A DNA stretch of 64,000 nucleotides from JALEFZ01 sp038527485 (GTDB lineage Bacteria > Bacteroidota > Bacteroidia > J057), in the NCBI GenBank assembly GCA_038527485.1, contig JBCBFT010000022.1, positions 13,303-77,302 on the forward strand, written 5' to 3'. Position numbers and translations under genes: made by a program. Positions 25,447 through 33,718 of this stretch are shown piece after piece. The stretch's first letter is position 1. Each line of letters starts with the position of its first letter. The notes beneath the pieces were generated by a model. That model saw only the letters and a list, made by a program, of their open reading frames with translations. It was not told where the DNA came from and ran no database searches.

Positions 25447-26367
25447 ATGCGAATAGTATTCATGGGGACACCTGAATTTTCGATCCCCACACTCGATATA
25501 TTGGTACAAGCAGGCTACGAAATCAGTGCTGTAGTGACAGCGCCTGACAAGCCTGCGGGCAGAGGCAACAAACTACGCCCTTCGCCTATCAAGACCTTTG
25601 CCTTATCCAAAGGACTACCCGTCTTACAACCCGTCAAGCTGAGAGATCCTGCCTTCATTGAGGAATTAGAAGCGATCGCCCCTGATCTCATGGTCGTCGT
25701 TGCTTTTCGCATGCTCCCTGAGATGGTATGGAGCATCCCTAAGATTGGGACATTCAACCTACACGCTTCCCTCCTCCCCGACTACCGAGGAGCTGCACCC
25801 ATCAATTGGGTGCTGATCAACGGGGAAAAGCAAACGGGACTTACTACATTTTTTATCGACAAGCAGATAGACACAGGAAGTTTGTTGCTACGTACAGCAG
25901 TAGATATCCCGTATGAGTGGACGGCTGGCGACTTACACGATCGCATGATGGTCCAAGGTGCTGAGCTAGTCTTAAAGACAGTCAAAGGATTAGAGGCGGG
26001 AAGCCTGACTGCCCAACCTCAAGACGAAAGCCTGTATCAGCATCCAGCCCCCAAGATTTTCAAAGAGGATTGTAGGATAAATTGGGATCAACCGCAAGAC
26101 AGTGTGTATCACTTCATTCGTGGGCTCTCGCCCTACCCTACTGCATTCACCATGCTGGAAGATAAGATCTTTAAGGTCTTCAAAGCACGAGAAGCGACAG
26201 GAGATGCTGCACAGCCAGGTACACTCAAAGTAGAGAATGACCAGCTATTCGTAGCATGTCAGGAAGGATGGCTTGAGTTGCTGGAGATTCAGTTGCAGGG
26301 CAAGAAAAGAATCTCAGCGGGAGATTTTGTCAGGGGATACAGAGGAAGCCTTGAGAAGGTGGAATAA
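25447..26367 (+). CDS. fmt: Methionyl-tRNA formyltransferase
   Basis: 306 residues. Transfers a formyl group from 10-formyl-tetrahydrofolate to initiator Met-tRNA in the cytoplasm. The N-terminus reads MRIVFMGTPEFSIPTLDIL, then VVTAPDKPAGRGNKL. The formyltransferase signature is FNLHASLLPDYRGAAPINWVLINGEKQTG, with the catalytic Asn/His pair in FNLHAS and the conserved Asp in DKQIDTGSLL. The C-terminal OB-like domain includes GDAAQPGTLKVEND. The length is standard. The usual neighbour def is absent. The gene has its own promoter and no room for a Shine-Dalgarno leader. Confidence 0.96.
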   Translation: MRIVFMGTPEFSIPTLDILVQAGYEISAVVTAPDKPAGRGNKLRPSPIKTFALSKGLPVLQPVKLRDPAFIEELEAIAPDLMVVVAFRMLPEMVWSIPKIGTFNLHASLLPDYRGAAPINWVLINGEKQTGLTTFFIDKQIDTGSLLLRTAVDIPYEWTAGDLHDRMMVQGAELVLKTVKGLEAGSLTAQPQDESLYQHPAPKIFKEDCRINWDQPQDSVYHFIRGLSPYPTAFTMLEDKIFKVFKAREATGDAAQPGTLKVENDQLFVACQEGWLELLEIQLQGKKRISAGDFVRGYRGSLEKVE

Positions 26368-26502
26368 AGTATGGCTTTTTCTTATCTTTGAAATTACTTT
26401 TTCGCAAATGCCTCGTACATGAATACAAAGAGAGAATCATGCGAGCTACTTGTGTGAATTTTTCTTCTCTTTTTCTGCTAGTCTATCTATGAAGGATCTC
26501 TC

Positions 26503-26961
26503 ATGACAAGTTTTCGCAGCAAGCTATATCCTACATCTACCAACAAAGTGCGTGTCGTACAAGAAAGCTCCATGCAATACTATGCAGGCTTGAATGTCTT
26601 GATCATGCTCTATGTTATCGCGGCTATTTCGACGGGAGATTTCTCCTTCAATCTATTGTGGCAGGTGGTCATCATGGAGGTAATCGCAGTAGGATTGGGC
26701 AATATGCTGGGCAGGGCACGCCTTCATCGCAACTATGCGGAAATATTCTTCGTCGGAGACCACTTCTCCCTGATCTCTGTCTATGAAGTAGTGACAGAGC
26801 GAAAAAATCATGCCTTTCCTATGATGTACGCCAGTCCTTCCATGAATCCAGAAGGAGACCAGCTTACCTTTCATTTTAATGATCAAGTGATTACGCTCAG
26901 GCGCAAAGATTGGGAAGAATTCGATTTAATTGCGGACTATATGTTTGCGCGATTCCTGTAA
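26503..26961 (+). CDS. Two-helix membrane protein of unknown function
   Basis: 152 residues and no family recognised. There are two adjacent hydrophobic segments (YYAGLNVLIMLYVIAAIS and LLWQVVIMEVIAVGLGNML). After them comes a beta-rich cytoplasmic part (YAEIFFVGDHFSLISVYEV, DQLTFHFNDQVITLRRKDW) that resembles the bPH/YcxB-like arrangement of helices followed by a PH-like fold. That comparison is only structural impression. It stands alone on the + strand 135 bp after fmt. Confidence 0.6.
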   Translation: MTSFRSKLYPTSTNKVRVVQESSMQYYAGLNVLIMLYVIAAISTGDFSFNLLWQVVIMEVIAVGLGNMLGRARLHRNYAEIFFVGDHFSLISVYEVVTERKNHAFPMMYASPSMNPEGDQLTFHFNDQVITLRRKDWEEFDLIADYMFARFL

Positions 26962-27101
26962 TTCGAATCCGCTCAAACGGAGCTTTCATTAACGAGGATC
27001 CTGCATGTATTGGTGCGGTATATTCTATATAGAATATCTCGATTTATTGCGTCTCTCAATAGGAAATCAGTCCTATCGAAATTCATTCGTGACAATCACT
27101 C

Positions 27102-28106
27102 TTACCTACGGATCAAAATCTTTGCTCGAATCGCATCTTCAGGCGTGCGCAAAATAGCATAATACGGTCCTGGTGCCATCTCACTCAAATCAATCTGTAC
27201 TTTGGGAGCAGACGGGTTGACGAATTTTACCTTTCTCAAGAGTGTTTCTTTTGACTTGGGGTCTATGATGAGTACGACTACTGAAGTAGGTTGTCGGATG
27301 ATAAAATCCAATGTCAGTTGATCCTGAATGTCGAGCTTTTCGATCCGCATCCCCGACTTAAAGAAAGAAATGGTATCCAAAAACGTGACGTCACCCAGCA
27401 TGGACCTCATCCCTAATCGGTACTTGTTCCACCCTACACTCGGGTTTTTATCAAAGATACGATAGGTCTGCTCTGCTCTCGTATCGGCTAAGCTGGTCAG
27501 TGTATCTAGCAAGGTATAGACTGTGTCGTTGAGGCTTTTCTCTATCCAATAGGAGTCCACCATCAAGTGCTCCTCTGCCTTCCAACCTACGGCTACTGAA
27601 TCTCCTTGGCGCCTAGCAAAAATATGGGTGAGCTTAAAACTGATTCTACTTTCTTCCCCTCGTACCATTTCCTCCTCTGCCTCCTTCAAAATATCTTGGT
27701 CACAATCTCCTGTCTGCACGGTCAGTTTGAAGGGCTGAAACGCAAAGCCACGATCATCAGTTAAGCGATTATTTACTTCAAGGATATAAATCGTCTGGGG
27801 TTGTAAGCGCTCCTTGAGGGTCAGGAGGATATATCCTAGTTTTGTCTTGTATTCCAACCCTATTTTGATGGACTTTCTGGGTTTACCCTTGGGATACAGT
27901 CGGACACTCTCTGCTGTGAGTGTAGCCAAGTCCAAGGCATTTCCTTCAGGGGAGAACCTGACTGTCACGGTGATATTCGTATTGCAAGCAAGATTCGTAG
28001 CTCCTTCACTGGGGAAGGTTCCTTGCACATAGGGGTTTTGGGCGCAGAGCATGTTCCCTAATATTCCCAGAAAAAGTACGAGTAAAAATCCTGCTTGTAA
28101 GTTCAT
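27102..28106 (-). CDS. Secreted Ig-like-domain protein with probable T9SS-type C-terminus
   Basis: 334 residues. Signal peptide MNLQAGFLLVLFLGILGNMLCAQ; then an SbsA/Big_5-type Ig-like domain (about 27-130: VQGTFPSEGATNLACNTN, FSPEGNALDLATL, PQTIYILEVNNRLTDDRG). A linker follows (EEEMVRGEESRISF), then a second beta domain (VGWKAEEHLMVDSYWIEKS), reminiscent of the FN3-like module before T9SS tails. The last ~75 residues (LDFIIRQPTSVVVLIIDPKS through DLSEMAPGPYYAILRTPED and a basic end) resemble a type A sorting domain. Surface export through T9SS is therefore likely. Confidence 0.7.
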   Translation of the reverse strand: MNLQAGFLLVLFLGILGNMLCAQNPYVQGTFPSEGATNLACNTNITVTVRFSPEGNALDLATLTAESVRLYPKGKPRKSIKIGLEYKTKLGYILLTLKERLQPQTIYILEVNNRLTDDRGFAFQPFKLTVQTGDCDQDILKEAEEEMVRGEESRISFKLTHIFARRQGDSVAVGWKAEEHLMVDSYWIEKSLNDTVYTLLDTLTSLADTRAEQTYRIFDKNPSVGWNKYRLGMRSMLGDVTFLDTISFFKSGMRIEKLDIQDQLTLDFIIRQPTSVVVLIIDPKSKETLLRKVKFVNPSAPKVQIDLSEMAPGPYYAILRTPEDAIRAKILIRR

Positions 28107-28317
28107 GTGTCCCTTTTTACGGATGCAATATACAAAGCTGCTACATATGGTCTTATCAAAAACTCCTCTTACGAGTCTACTTATTCCTCTCTTTCATATG
28201 CTTTTTCTTTTATAACATGGTCTCTAGTTGGATATACTTAAGTGAGCCTTAGGAAGTTTCTTTTCGAATATTTATAATAATTTTCTTAATGTTACGTATT
28301 CGTCGACTTATGGTACT

Positions 28318-28920
28318 ATGAAGCGAAGGGAGATCTCATTTAGCGAACAGGAAATTGTGCAGGGATTGAAAAAGGGCGGGCAGTCAGCCGAGCAGATGCT
28401 GGCATACATGTACAGGACATATAGGGAACAAGTACTGATTCGTCTGCAGCAATACAGCGCATCTGAGGCAGAGGCAGCAGATGTATTTCAGGATGGTATT
28501 ATTCAGATCTTGATGGCTGTGCAGCAGGGAAAATTTAGAGGTGACAGCAGCCTCAAGACCTATCTATCTGTCGTATGCAGAAATCTGTGGTTCAAGCAGA
28601 TTCGGAGCAAAGATGTCGCTGATCGGTATGTCCAGAAAGTCGATACCCCTGAAGCAGATTTTGAGAGTCCTGAATGGCTCCTTTTAGAAGAGGATCAACT
28701 CACACAAGTACAGTCTTTTTTGGGTCAACTAAAGGCTAAGTGTAAGGAGGTACTCAACCTATGGGCGCGGCATTACTCTATGAAAGAAATTGCCGAAACA
28801 CTAGGTTATCAGAATGCTCAAGTAGTTCGCAATAAAAAAAATCAGTGCTTAAAAGAAGTAAAACACAGACTTGCTCAGGACCCTTTGATACAATCGTGGC
28901 TTTCAGAATTGTATGTGTAA
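28318..28920 (+). CDS. ECF-type RNA polymerase sigma-70 factor
   Basis: 200 residues. The sigma-70 region 2 spans about residues 25-95 (LAYMYRTYREQVLIRLQQY, EAEAADVFQDGIIQILMAVQQGKF, LKTYLSVVCRNLWFKQIRSK). Region 4 spans about 125-175 (LKAKCKEVLNLWARHYSMKEIAETLGYQNAQVVRNKKNQCLKEV), with the helix-turn-helix at SMKEIAETLGYQNAQVVRNK. This is the Bacteroidota ECF class. The next gene begins 37 bp downstream and has an anti-sigma-like layout, so the pair is most likely a sigma/anti-sigma unit. Confidence 0.88.
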   Translation: MKRREISFSEQEIVQGLKKGGQSAEQMLAYMYRTYREQVLIRLQQYSASEAEAADVFQDGIIQILMAVQQGKFRGDSSLKTYLSVVCRNLWFKQIRSKDVADRYVQKVDTPEADFESPEWLLLEEDQLTQVQSFLGQLKAKCKEVLNLWARHYSMKEIAETLGYQNAQVVRNKKNQCLKEVKHRLAQDPLIQSWLSELYV

Positions 28921-28957
28921 GGCAAACAGCAGGTAAAAAAACGGGTTGAGAAGGGTA

Positions 28958-29686
28958 ATGGAACAATTTGAACAAATAGAGGCCTATCTGTCGGGGGAAT
29001 TGGAGGGGGATATGTTGGCACAGTTTGAGGCGCAGCTTCAAACGGATGCTCAATTGGCAGAAGAGGTACGACTGCAAAGTGCCAGCCACAAACTACTTCA
29101 GGCAAGTCAACAGGCATATTATAAGGCATTTTTACAAGATATAGAGGCAGGATACCAACAAGAGGCTAGCGTTATCCCATGGTACAGCCGTCCTGCCTAT
29201 CAGATGGCTGCTGTGCTGTTACTTTTATGCTTGGCCGCCGTGGTCTGGTTTCAGGTGTCCTCTCCAAGCGAGACCTACACCTATGCAGATGCTTTGCAAC
29301 CTTATCCAAATTATCTGTCTGCTCGTGGGGGAACTGATATGGACTCTTTACTACAAATAGGATTGGAGGCCTATGATAAAGAAATGTATCCCTTGGCTGT
29401 AGAGTCATTGAAGGCATTTTATGAGGAAGCCGAAAATGGGAAACAAGCAGAATTGTATTTGGGTATTTCCTATCTTTTTGATCAAAAATATTCACAGGCA
29501 ATCGATATTCTGGAGCAGATTTCTCCTTCAGTAAATTACTGGTATACCGGACAATGGTATTTAGCACTTGCTTACGGTCTAGGGGGGCAAGAGGCAAAAT
29601 CTCAGGCCATTTTTAAAGAAATTGCTGCAAATGAAACAGGCTTATATCCCTATCAAGAGCAAGCCGTAAAGTTACTGAAGCCCTAA
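28958..29686 (+). CDS. Membrane anti-sigma-like protein with C-terminal TPRs
   Basis: 242 residues from the ATG at 28958, preceded by a GAGAAGG-like purine tract. The cytoplasmic N-terminus (EQFEQIEAYLSGELEGDMLAQFEAQL) has the helical pattern of anti-sigma domains but lacks the HxxxCxxC zinc residues. A membrane helix lies at about 85-103 (MAAVLLLLCLAAVVWF). The periplasmic part carries TPR-like repeats (LLQIGLEAYDKEMYPLAVESLKAF, ELYLGISYLFDQKYSQAIDIL, WYLALAYGLGGQEAKSQAIF). It probably holds the upstream sigma factor and releases it on an envelope cue. Confidence 0.75.
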   Translation: MEQFEQIEAYLSGELEGDMLAQFEAQLQTDAQLAEEVRLQSASHKLLQASQQAYYKAFLQDIEAGYQQEASVIPWYSRPAYQMAAVLLLLCLAAVVWFQVSSPSETYTYADALQPYPNYLSARGGTDMDSLLQIGLEAYDKEMYPLAVESLKAFYEEAENGKQAELYLGISYLFDQKYSQAIDILEQISPSVNYWYTGQWYLALAYGLGGQEAKSQAIFKEIAANETGLYPYQEQAVKLLKP

Positions 29687-29996
29687 TCCTTCATGATATG
29701 GGACCCCCATCTCCATGCGCTGTGTAGTCATGTATTTACGCAGCGCATGTTGTTTTACCTTGTCCTTTATTTGCGCATAAAATGCGACGAAAAGCGGCTA
29801 GAGATTCTTTTATCGAGTTTTCTCTAGCTGTGAGGGAGGTCATATTGGCCCACATCAAACTATTCCAAACCCTGCACACAGCGTTCATCCTCAGATAAGT
29901 ATATATGTAACCTTTTAGAATTTAAAACATTCCACTTGTCTGTGTCTTATTGTTTTAATTCAATCTCGCAATATTGCGCTACACCAATCTTTTATT
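29687..29996. other. 310-bp gap with sigma-operon terminator
   Basis: Contains the terminator at 29714-29755 and the upstream region of the aldo-keto reductase gene. No consensus promoter and no small gene were recognised. Confidence 0.45.
29714..29755 (+). terminator. Intrinsic terminator of the sigma/anti-sigma operon
   Basis: The arms CATGCGCTG (29714-29722) and CAGCGCATG (29741-29749) are perfectly complementary and are followed by TTGTTTT. It lies 28 bp beyond the stop of the anti-sigma-like gene. Confidence 0.78.
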
Positions 29997-30896
29997 ATGA
30001 GACTTCGCCCGTTAGGTACAACAGATTTACAAGTGAGTGAAATTTCACTTGGCTGTATGTCTTTGGGCTTGGACCACCAAGAAAATGCACGTATCATTCA
30101 CGCTGCTTGTGATCATGGCGTAAATTTATTTGATACGGCAGATCTCTACGACAAGGGTTTCAATGAAATATCCTTGGGAAAGGCATTAAAGGATAGGCGA
30201 GATAAGGTCTTTATTGCCACAAAAGTGGGAAACGAGTGGCAAGAAGATGGCATGGGATGGCAATGGAATCCCCATAAGTCTTATATTCAAAAAGCTGTAT
30301 ACGAATCATTACGCAGATTAGATACGGACTATATTGACCTTTACCAATTGCATGGAGGGACCATAGAAGATCCTTTGGACGAGACAATTAGTGCATTTGA
30401 AGAATTGAAACAAGCGGGACTCATCCGTCATTATGGCATTTCTTCTATCCGCCCCAATGTCGTCAGGTCTTGGGTTCCCCATACGAATCTCGCCTCTGTG
30501 ATGACGCAATATAGTTTGATAGACAAACGTCCCGAAGAATTCACCCTCAATTATTTGAGCCAGCATGGTGTGGGAGTGATCGTAAGAGGGGCCATTGCTA
30601 AAGGATATCTTGTAGGCAAACCTTCTATGGACCTGTTGGGTCATTCTTCTTCTGATATCCAGTACTTTACCCAGAGACTCATTGAACTTTCACAGGACAC
30701 TCCCTATTCTCCCTTACATTTAGCTATTGCATTTACACTTGGACATCCTTCGACTGCAACGGTAACTGTAGGAGCCTCTAGGGCAAGTCATATCATTCAA
30801 AGCGCAGAGTTGATGCAACTACCGCCTCTCCCTGCTGAGCTTTATGACGCACTCAATGCCCTGACACCTGCTTTTGCCTACGATTCGCACAGATAG
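29997..30896 (+). CDS. Aldo/keto reductase
   Basis: 299 residues with a TIM-barrel aldo-keto reductase pattern. LGTTDLQVSEISLGCMSLGLD lies at the N-terminus. The catalytic tetrad appears as Asp and Tyr in NLFDTADLYDKG, Lys in KVFIATKVG, and His in IDLYQLHGG. The cofactor-binding C-terminal part includes SLIDKRPEEF and TVTVGASRASHI. NADPH-dependent carbonyl reduction is expected; the substrate is unknown. It ends 4 bp from the convergent gldB gene, so transcripts from both sides may overlap. Confidence 0.88.
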   Translation: MRLRPLGTTDLQVSEISLGCMSLGLDHQENARIIHAACDHGVNLFDTADLYDKGFNEISLGKALKDRRDKVFIATKVGNEWQEDGMGWQWNPHKSYIQKAVYESLRRLDTDYIDLYQLHGGTIEDPLDETISAFEELKQAGLIRHYGISSIRPNVVRSWVPHTNLASVMTQYSLIDKRPEEFTLNYLSQHGVGVIVRGAIAKGYLVGKPSMDLLGHSSSDIQYFTQRLIELSQDTPYSPLHLAIAFTLGHPSTATVTVGASRASHIIQSAELMQLPPLPAELYDALNALTPAFAYDSHR

Positions 30897-30900
30897 ATTC

Positions 30901-31995
30901 TTACGGTCTGTATCTGGCTTCTTTAAACATCGCCTCGTAGTCTGTTCGCTCAATCAGCTCCGCCAATGTTACCTCGGGGTGTCGATCCATATAGGCTTTA
31001 ACGATCTTCCATCCTGAAAAAACACCAATACGAGGAGCGGATTCTATGACTAATGTGGTCGTATAAGGTTTTTCGGCTAGGTAGGTTTGCTGATAGGCAA
31101 ATTTCGTCTCAAATAACTTGTCGATCAACTCTTGGTAAATGTCACGCTCAAAGAAATCTGCCCATTCCATTTGGCTTTTTGTGTACATCATCAGGGTCGA
31201 GTCCGCCTCATAAGGCAACATCTCATGAACAAAATACTGCTTGATGCCTGCGCGCATGACGCCGTCTAAAAGTGTTGGGCTCTGATCATTGGGAAGGGGA
31301 GCCACTACGCCATCGGCAATGAAATGCATCATCAGTACGTCCATATTCTCAGGAGTGTATCTGCGACGAACGAAGGCAGGGATTTGAGGAGGATAATAAT
31401 CGAATGACTTACCCATAAAGTAATGCAGTCCCACACTTAATTTATTTTCAGGAGCTGCAAACTGGTCTATATCAGCAGCGGTAGAACGAGGGTCGTAACC
31501 ATTAAAGTGGGTATATAGGGTATCGATCTGAACATCAGGTAGTACCTTGTGCATGCGCTGAAGCGGAGGCATCAACTGCCCTTCAAAATCAAAATCTTCG
31601 GGATATTGCTGGGAAATAGAATCTGAAAGGGCTACCATGGCAGAGTCCGAAAGCAAGCCAATCCATTGGATGCGCGCGAGACTATCTGCCTCAGATTGGG
31701 TCAACCTGCCGAGCTTGACATAATAATCGTAGCCCAAGAAGTCGAACAAAAATGATTGGTCATCGGCTAGATACTGGTCGAACACTTCCTGTTTCTCTTC
31801 GGAGGACTTACCTTGCATGGCATGTACACATGCACTGATCTGCTGATCGAGCCTAATGATAGGAATTCGGTATTCATCTCCTTTTACATCTGAATCTTTC
31901 GTGTCTTCGCAGGAGGTCATGCAGATGGCTATTCCTAGCAGCAACCCCCACAAGGGGAAAAAGGTCTTTGGATAGGTCGATTGAGATTGAAACAT
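30901..31995 (-). CDS. gldB: Gliding-motility lipoprotein GldB
   Basis: 364 residues from the ATG at 31995 (MFQSQSTYPKTFFPLWGLL). A longer frame reaches 32094, but this start puts the lipoprotein signal at the N-terminus, with lipobox ICMTSC and Cys near residue 28. The body has the GldB order: IPIIRLDQQISACVHAMQGK, LLSDSAMVALSDS, then a central YFMGKSFDYYPP in a GLHYFMGKS context. The diagnostic C-terminus is IESAPRIGVFSGWKIVKAYM, then LAELIERTDYEAMFKEARYRP. GldB is an essential periplasmic lipoprotein of the gliding/T9SS machinery in flavobacteria. The gene is solitary here. Confidence 0.8.
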   Translation of the reverse strand: MFQSQSTYPKTFFPLWGLLLGIAICMTSCEDTKDSDVKGDEYRIPIIRLDQQISACVHAMQGKSSEEKQEVFDQYLADDQSFLFDFLGYDYYVKLGRLTQSEADSLARIQWIGLLSDSAMVALSDSISQQYPEDFDFEGQLMPPLQRMHKVLPDVQIDTLYTHFNGYDPRSTAADIDQFAAPENKLSVGLHYFMGKSFDYYPPQIPAFVRRRYTPENMDVLMMHFIADGVVAPLPNDQSPTLLDGVMRAGIKQYFVHEMLPYEADSTLMMYTKSQMEWADFFERDIYQELIDKLFETKFAYQQTYLAEKPYTTTLVIESAPRIGVFSGWKIVKAYMDRHPEVTLAELIERTDYEAMFKEARYRP

Positions 31996-32270
31996 ATGTG
32001 TTAGGAAGTATTCGAAGGATCGGTTAGTTTTGATCGCCATAAATATGGACTTTTTTAGGAGATATTTATTGCATTTTGTGCTGGCGTGTGACATTCTGCA
32101 AGATCTAGAGTCTCATATATTGGAGAAAATATGCGATTATACGCCAGGAGTTTTCCTTTCGTTAGTGAGAGGAAGTGAATGATCTGGATAGAAGGCCCCC
32201 TTTCTTGTCTAAGCTCGTACATAAGATTTTCTGTTCTAGCCATTACACACTTTACAAGTATAGATGTATC

Positions 32271-32966
32271 ATGAGAAAAATTACGCTCCTTTTTTTCCTA
32301 AGTTTTTTGTGTTTAGGTGCCTTTGCTCAGGAAGGCCTGAAGATTGGACTTCGATTCAGCCCCATCATTTCTAATGGGCAGATTGTAGATGCCAATGGAA
32401 ACACGGTCGCAGATGATGTGACAGCTAAGGTTGGTATTTCCTATGGTCTGATGGCCAACTATGGATTTACAGAAAATTACGGGATCCATTCAGGTGTCCA
32501 CATCGTCACCAAAGGATTTAACCGTGCAGGTGGAGTCATTGTGGATTCTGCTATTCAGAATATCGAGGAAAATGTATCTATCACCACAGTAGAGATCCCG
32601 CTTGGGCTCAAACTTCGTACGGGAGAGATCTCCAACGGACTCCACATCAACGGACTTTTTGGCCTAGCACTAGAAATCACCGCATCTAACCGTAACCGTT
32701 GGACGGGCGTCAATCCCTTCACTTATGAGACAGGTGCTTCAGGAACCTTCCAGAACCGATTTGTGACGCCCATCAACCTTGGATTTATCTTTGGTGCAGG
32801 TGGTGAATATGAAATCAATAAAGTAGGAATCATCAACTTCGGGCTGGTGTATCACCGTGGCATCACCAACATGAATCGCCAGAATATCTACGCTGAAAAT
32901 ACACGTGGGTTTACGGAGACGTACCGTGTGAGCTACTACTCTTTGGAGCTTGGCTATTACTTCTAA
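32271..32966 (+). CDS. Outer-membrane beta-barrel (porin-like) protein
   Basis: 231 residues from the ATG at 32271 (MRKITLLFFLSFLCLGAFAQ), which gives a complete signal peptide; the earlier in-frame ATG at 32175 would bury it. The mature part is a small barrel of the PorT/OmpW-like 'outer membrane beta-barrel' class common in Bacteroidota: EGLKIGLRFSPIISNG, YGLMANYGFTENYGIHSGVH, VEIPLGLKLRTGEIS, LGFIFGAGGEYEI and SYYSLELGYYF at the end, with an aromatic last residue. The function is not inferable. A clear terminator follows. Confidence 0.82.
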   Translation: MRKITLLFFLSFLCLGAFAQEGLKIGLRFSPIISNGQIVDANGNTVADDVTAKVGISYGLMANYGFTENYGIHSGVHIVTKGFNRAGGVIVDSAIQNIEENVSITTVEIPLGLKLRTGEISNGLHINGLFGLALEITASNRNRWTGVNPFTYETGASGTFQNRFVTPINLGFIFGAGGEYEINKVGIINFGLVYHRGITNMNRQNIYAENTRGFTETYRVSYYSLELGYYF

Positions 32967-33014
32967 GAGATTTTTCACGATCTGCTATCTCGCATACCTG
33001 TACTATGAACCTAT

Positions 33015-33047
33015 AAATCCGTCAGTTTTTGCTGACGGATTTTTTTG
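33015..33047 (+). terminator. Intrinsic terminator of the outer-membrane barrel gene
   Basis: AAATCCGTCAG (33015-33025) and CTGACGGATTT (33032-33042) form a perfect 11-bp stem with a 6-nt loop, followed by a T-run. It starts 49 bp past the stop codon. Confidence 0.92.
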
Positions 33048-33135
33048 TATCCAAACAAGAAGTTAGATGAGGTCTATGAATGATCGCTCGCCCTAGCCTG
33101 ATAGAGATGATCTCCAAGACGCGCGCTTTTCGGCA

Positions 33136-33153
33136 AGCTTGCTCAAGCTCTAC
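33136..33153 (-). repeat. GTAG-led hairpin overlapping the 3' end of purE
   Basis: On the - strand, GTAG (33153-33150) is followed by AGCTTG-AG-CAAGCT, a 6-bp stem. The last two codons and the TGA stop of purE lie inside it. It has the same layout as the other REP-like palindromes in the window, but here GTAG is out of frame and the stop is a TGA. Confidence 0.4.
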
Positions 33154-33628
33154 CCTCGACCTCCTCAATCATCTTGTCGACTTTTTCCTTCAGTCCCTCC
33201 TTGAAGGCTGCCAATCTCTCAGCTAATGCTTCATCAGTGGCGCCCATGATTTGTGCGGCCAGGATACCTGCGTTCTTTGCTCCATTCAGGGCGACGGTCG
33301 CTACGGGCACGCCCGAAGGCATCTGTAAGATCGAGAGGACGGAGTCCCAACCGTCGATAGAGTTGGAAGACTTGATGGGAACGCCGATCACAGGCAGGGT
33401 AGTCAAAGATGCCACCATCCCTGGCAAGTGCGCCGCTCCTCCTGCTCCAGCAATGATGACTTTGATTCCTCGAGTTCGGGCCTCTTGTGCATATGTCATC
33501 ATGCGCTCGGGCGTGCGGTGAGCAGAGACAACCGTCGTCTCAAATGATACACCCAATGTCTTCAACATTTCTTCTGCTCCTTCCATGACGGGGAGGTCAG
33601 ATTTACTGCCCATGATGATTCCTACCAT
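33143..33628 (-). CDS. purE: N5-carboxyaminoimidazole ribonucleotide mutase (PurE class I)
   Basis: 161 residues. Converts N5-CAIR to CAIR in de novo purine synthesis. The signature is VGIIMGSKSDLPVMEGAEEML at the N-terminus, with the catalytic His in VVSAHRTPERM near residue 41, the AGAGGAAHLPGMVASLT phosphate-binding loop and the SSNSIDGWDSVLSILQMP segment. It lies 90 bp downstream of purK on the same strand, forming the usual purK-purE pair. The last codons and stop fall inside a GTAG-led hairpin, so the C-terminus may have been set by that repeat. Confidence 0.96.
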   Translation of the reverse strand: MVGIIMGSKSDLPVMEGAEEMLKTLGVSFETTVVSAHRTPERMMTYAQEARTRGIKVIIAGAGGAAHLPGMVASLTTLPVIGVPIKSSNSIDGWDSVLSILQMPSGVPVATVALNGAKNAGILAAQIMGATDEALAERLAAFKEGLKEKVDKMIEEVEGRA

Positions 33629-33718
33629 AAATTATTTGTTTGATTGATATGTCTACCAAAAATCATAACGAATATTTTCATATACGCTTGAGTAATCTTT
33701 AGAAAATGGTCCTTTCCC

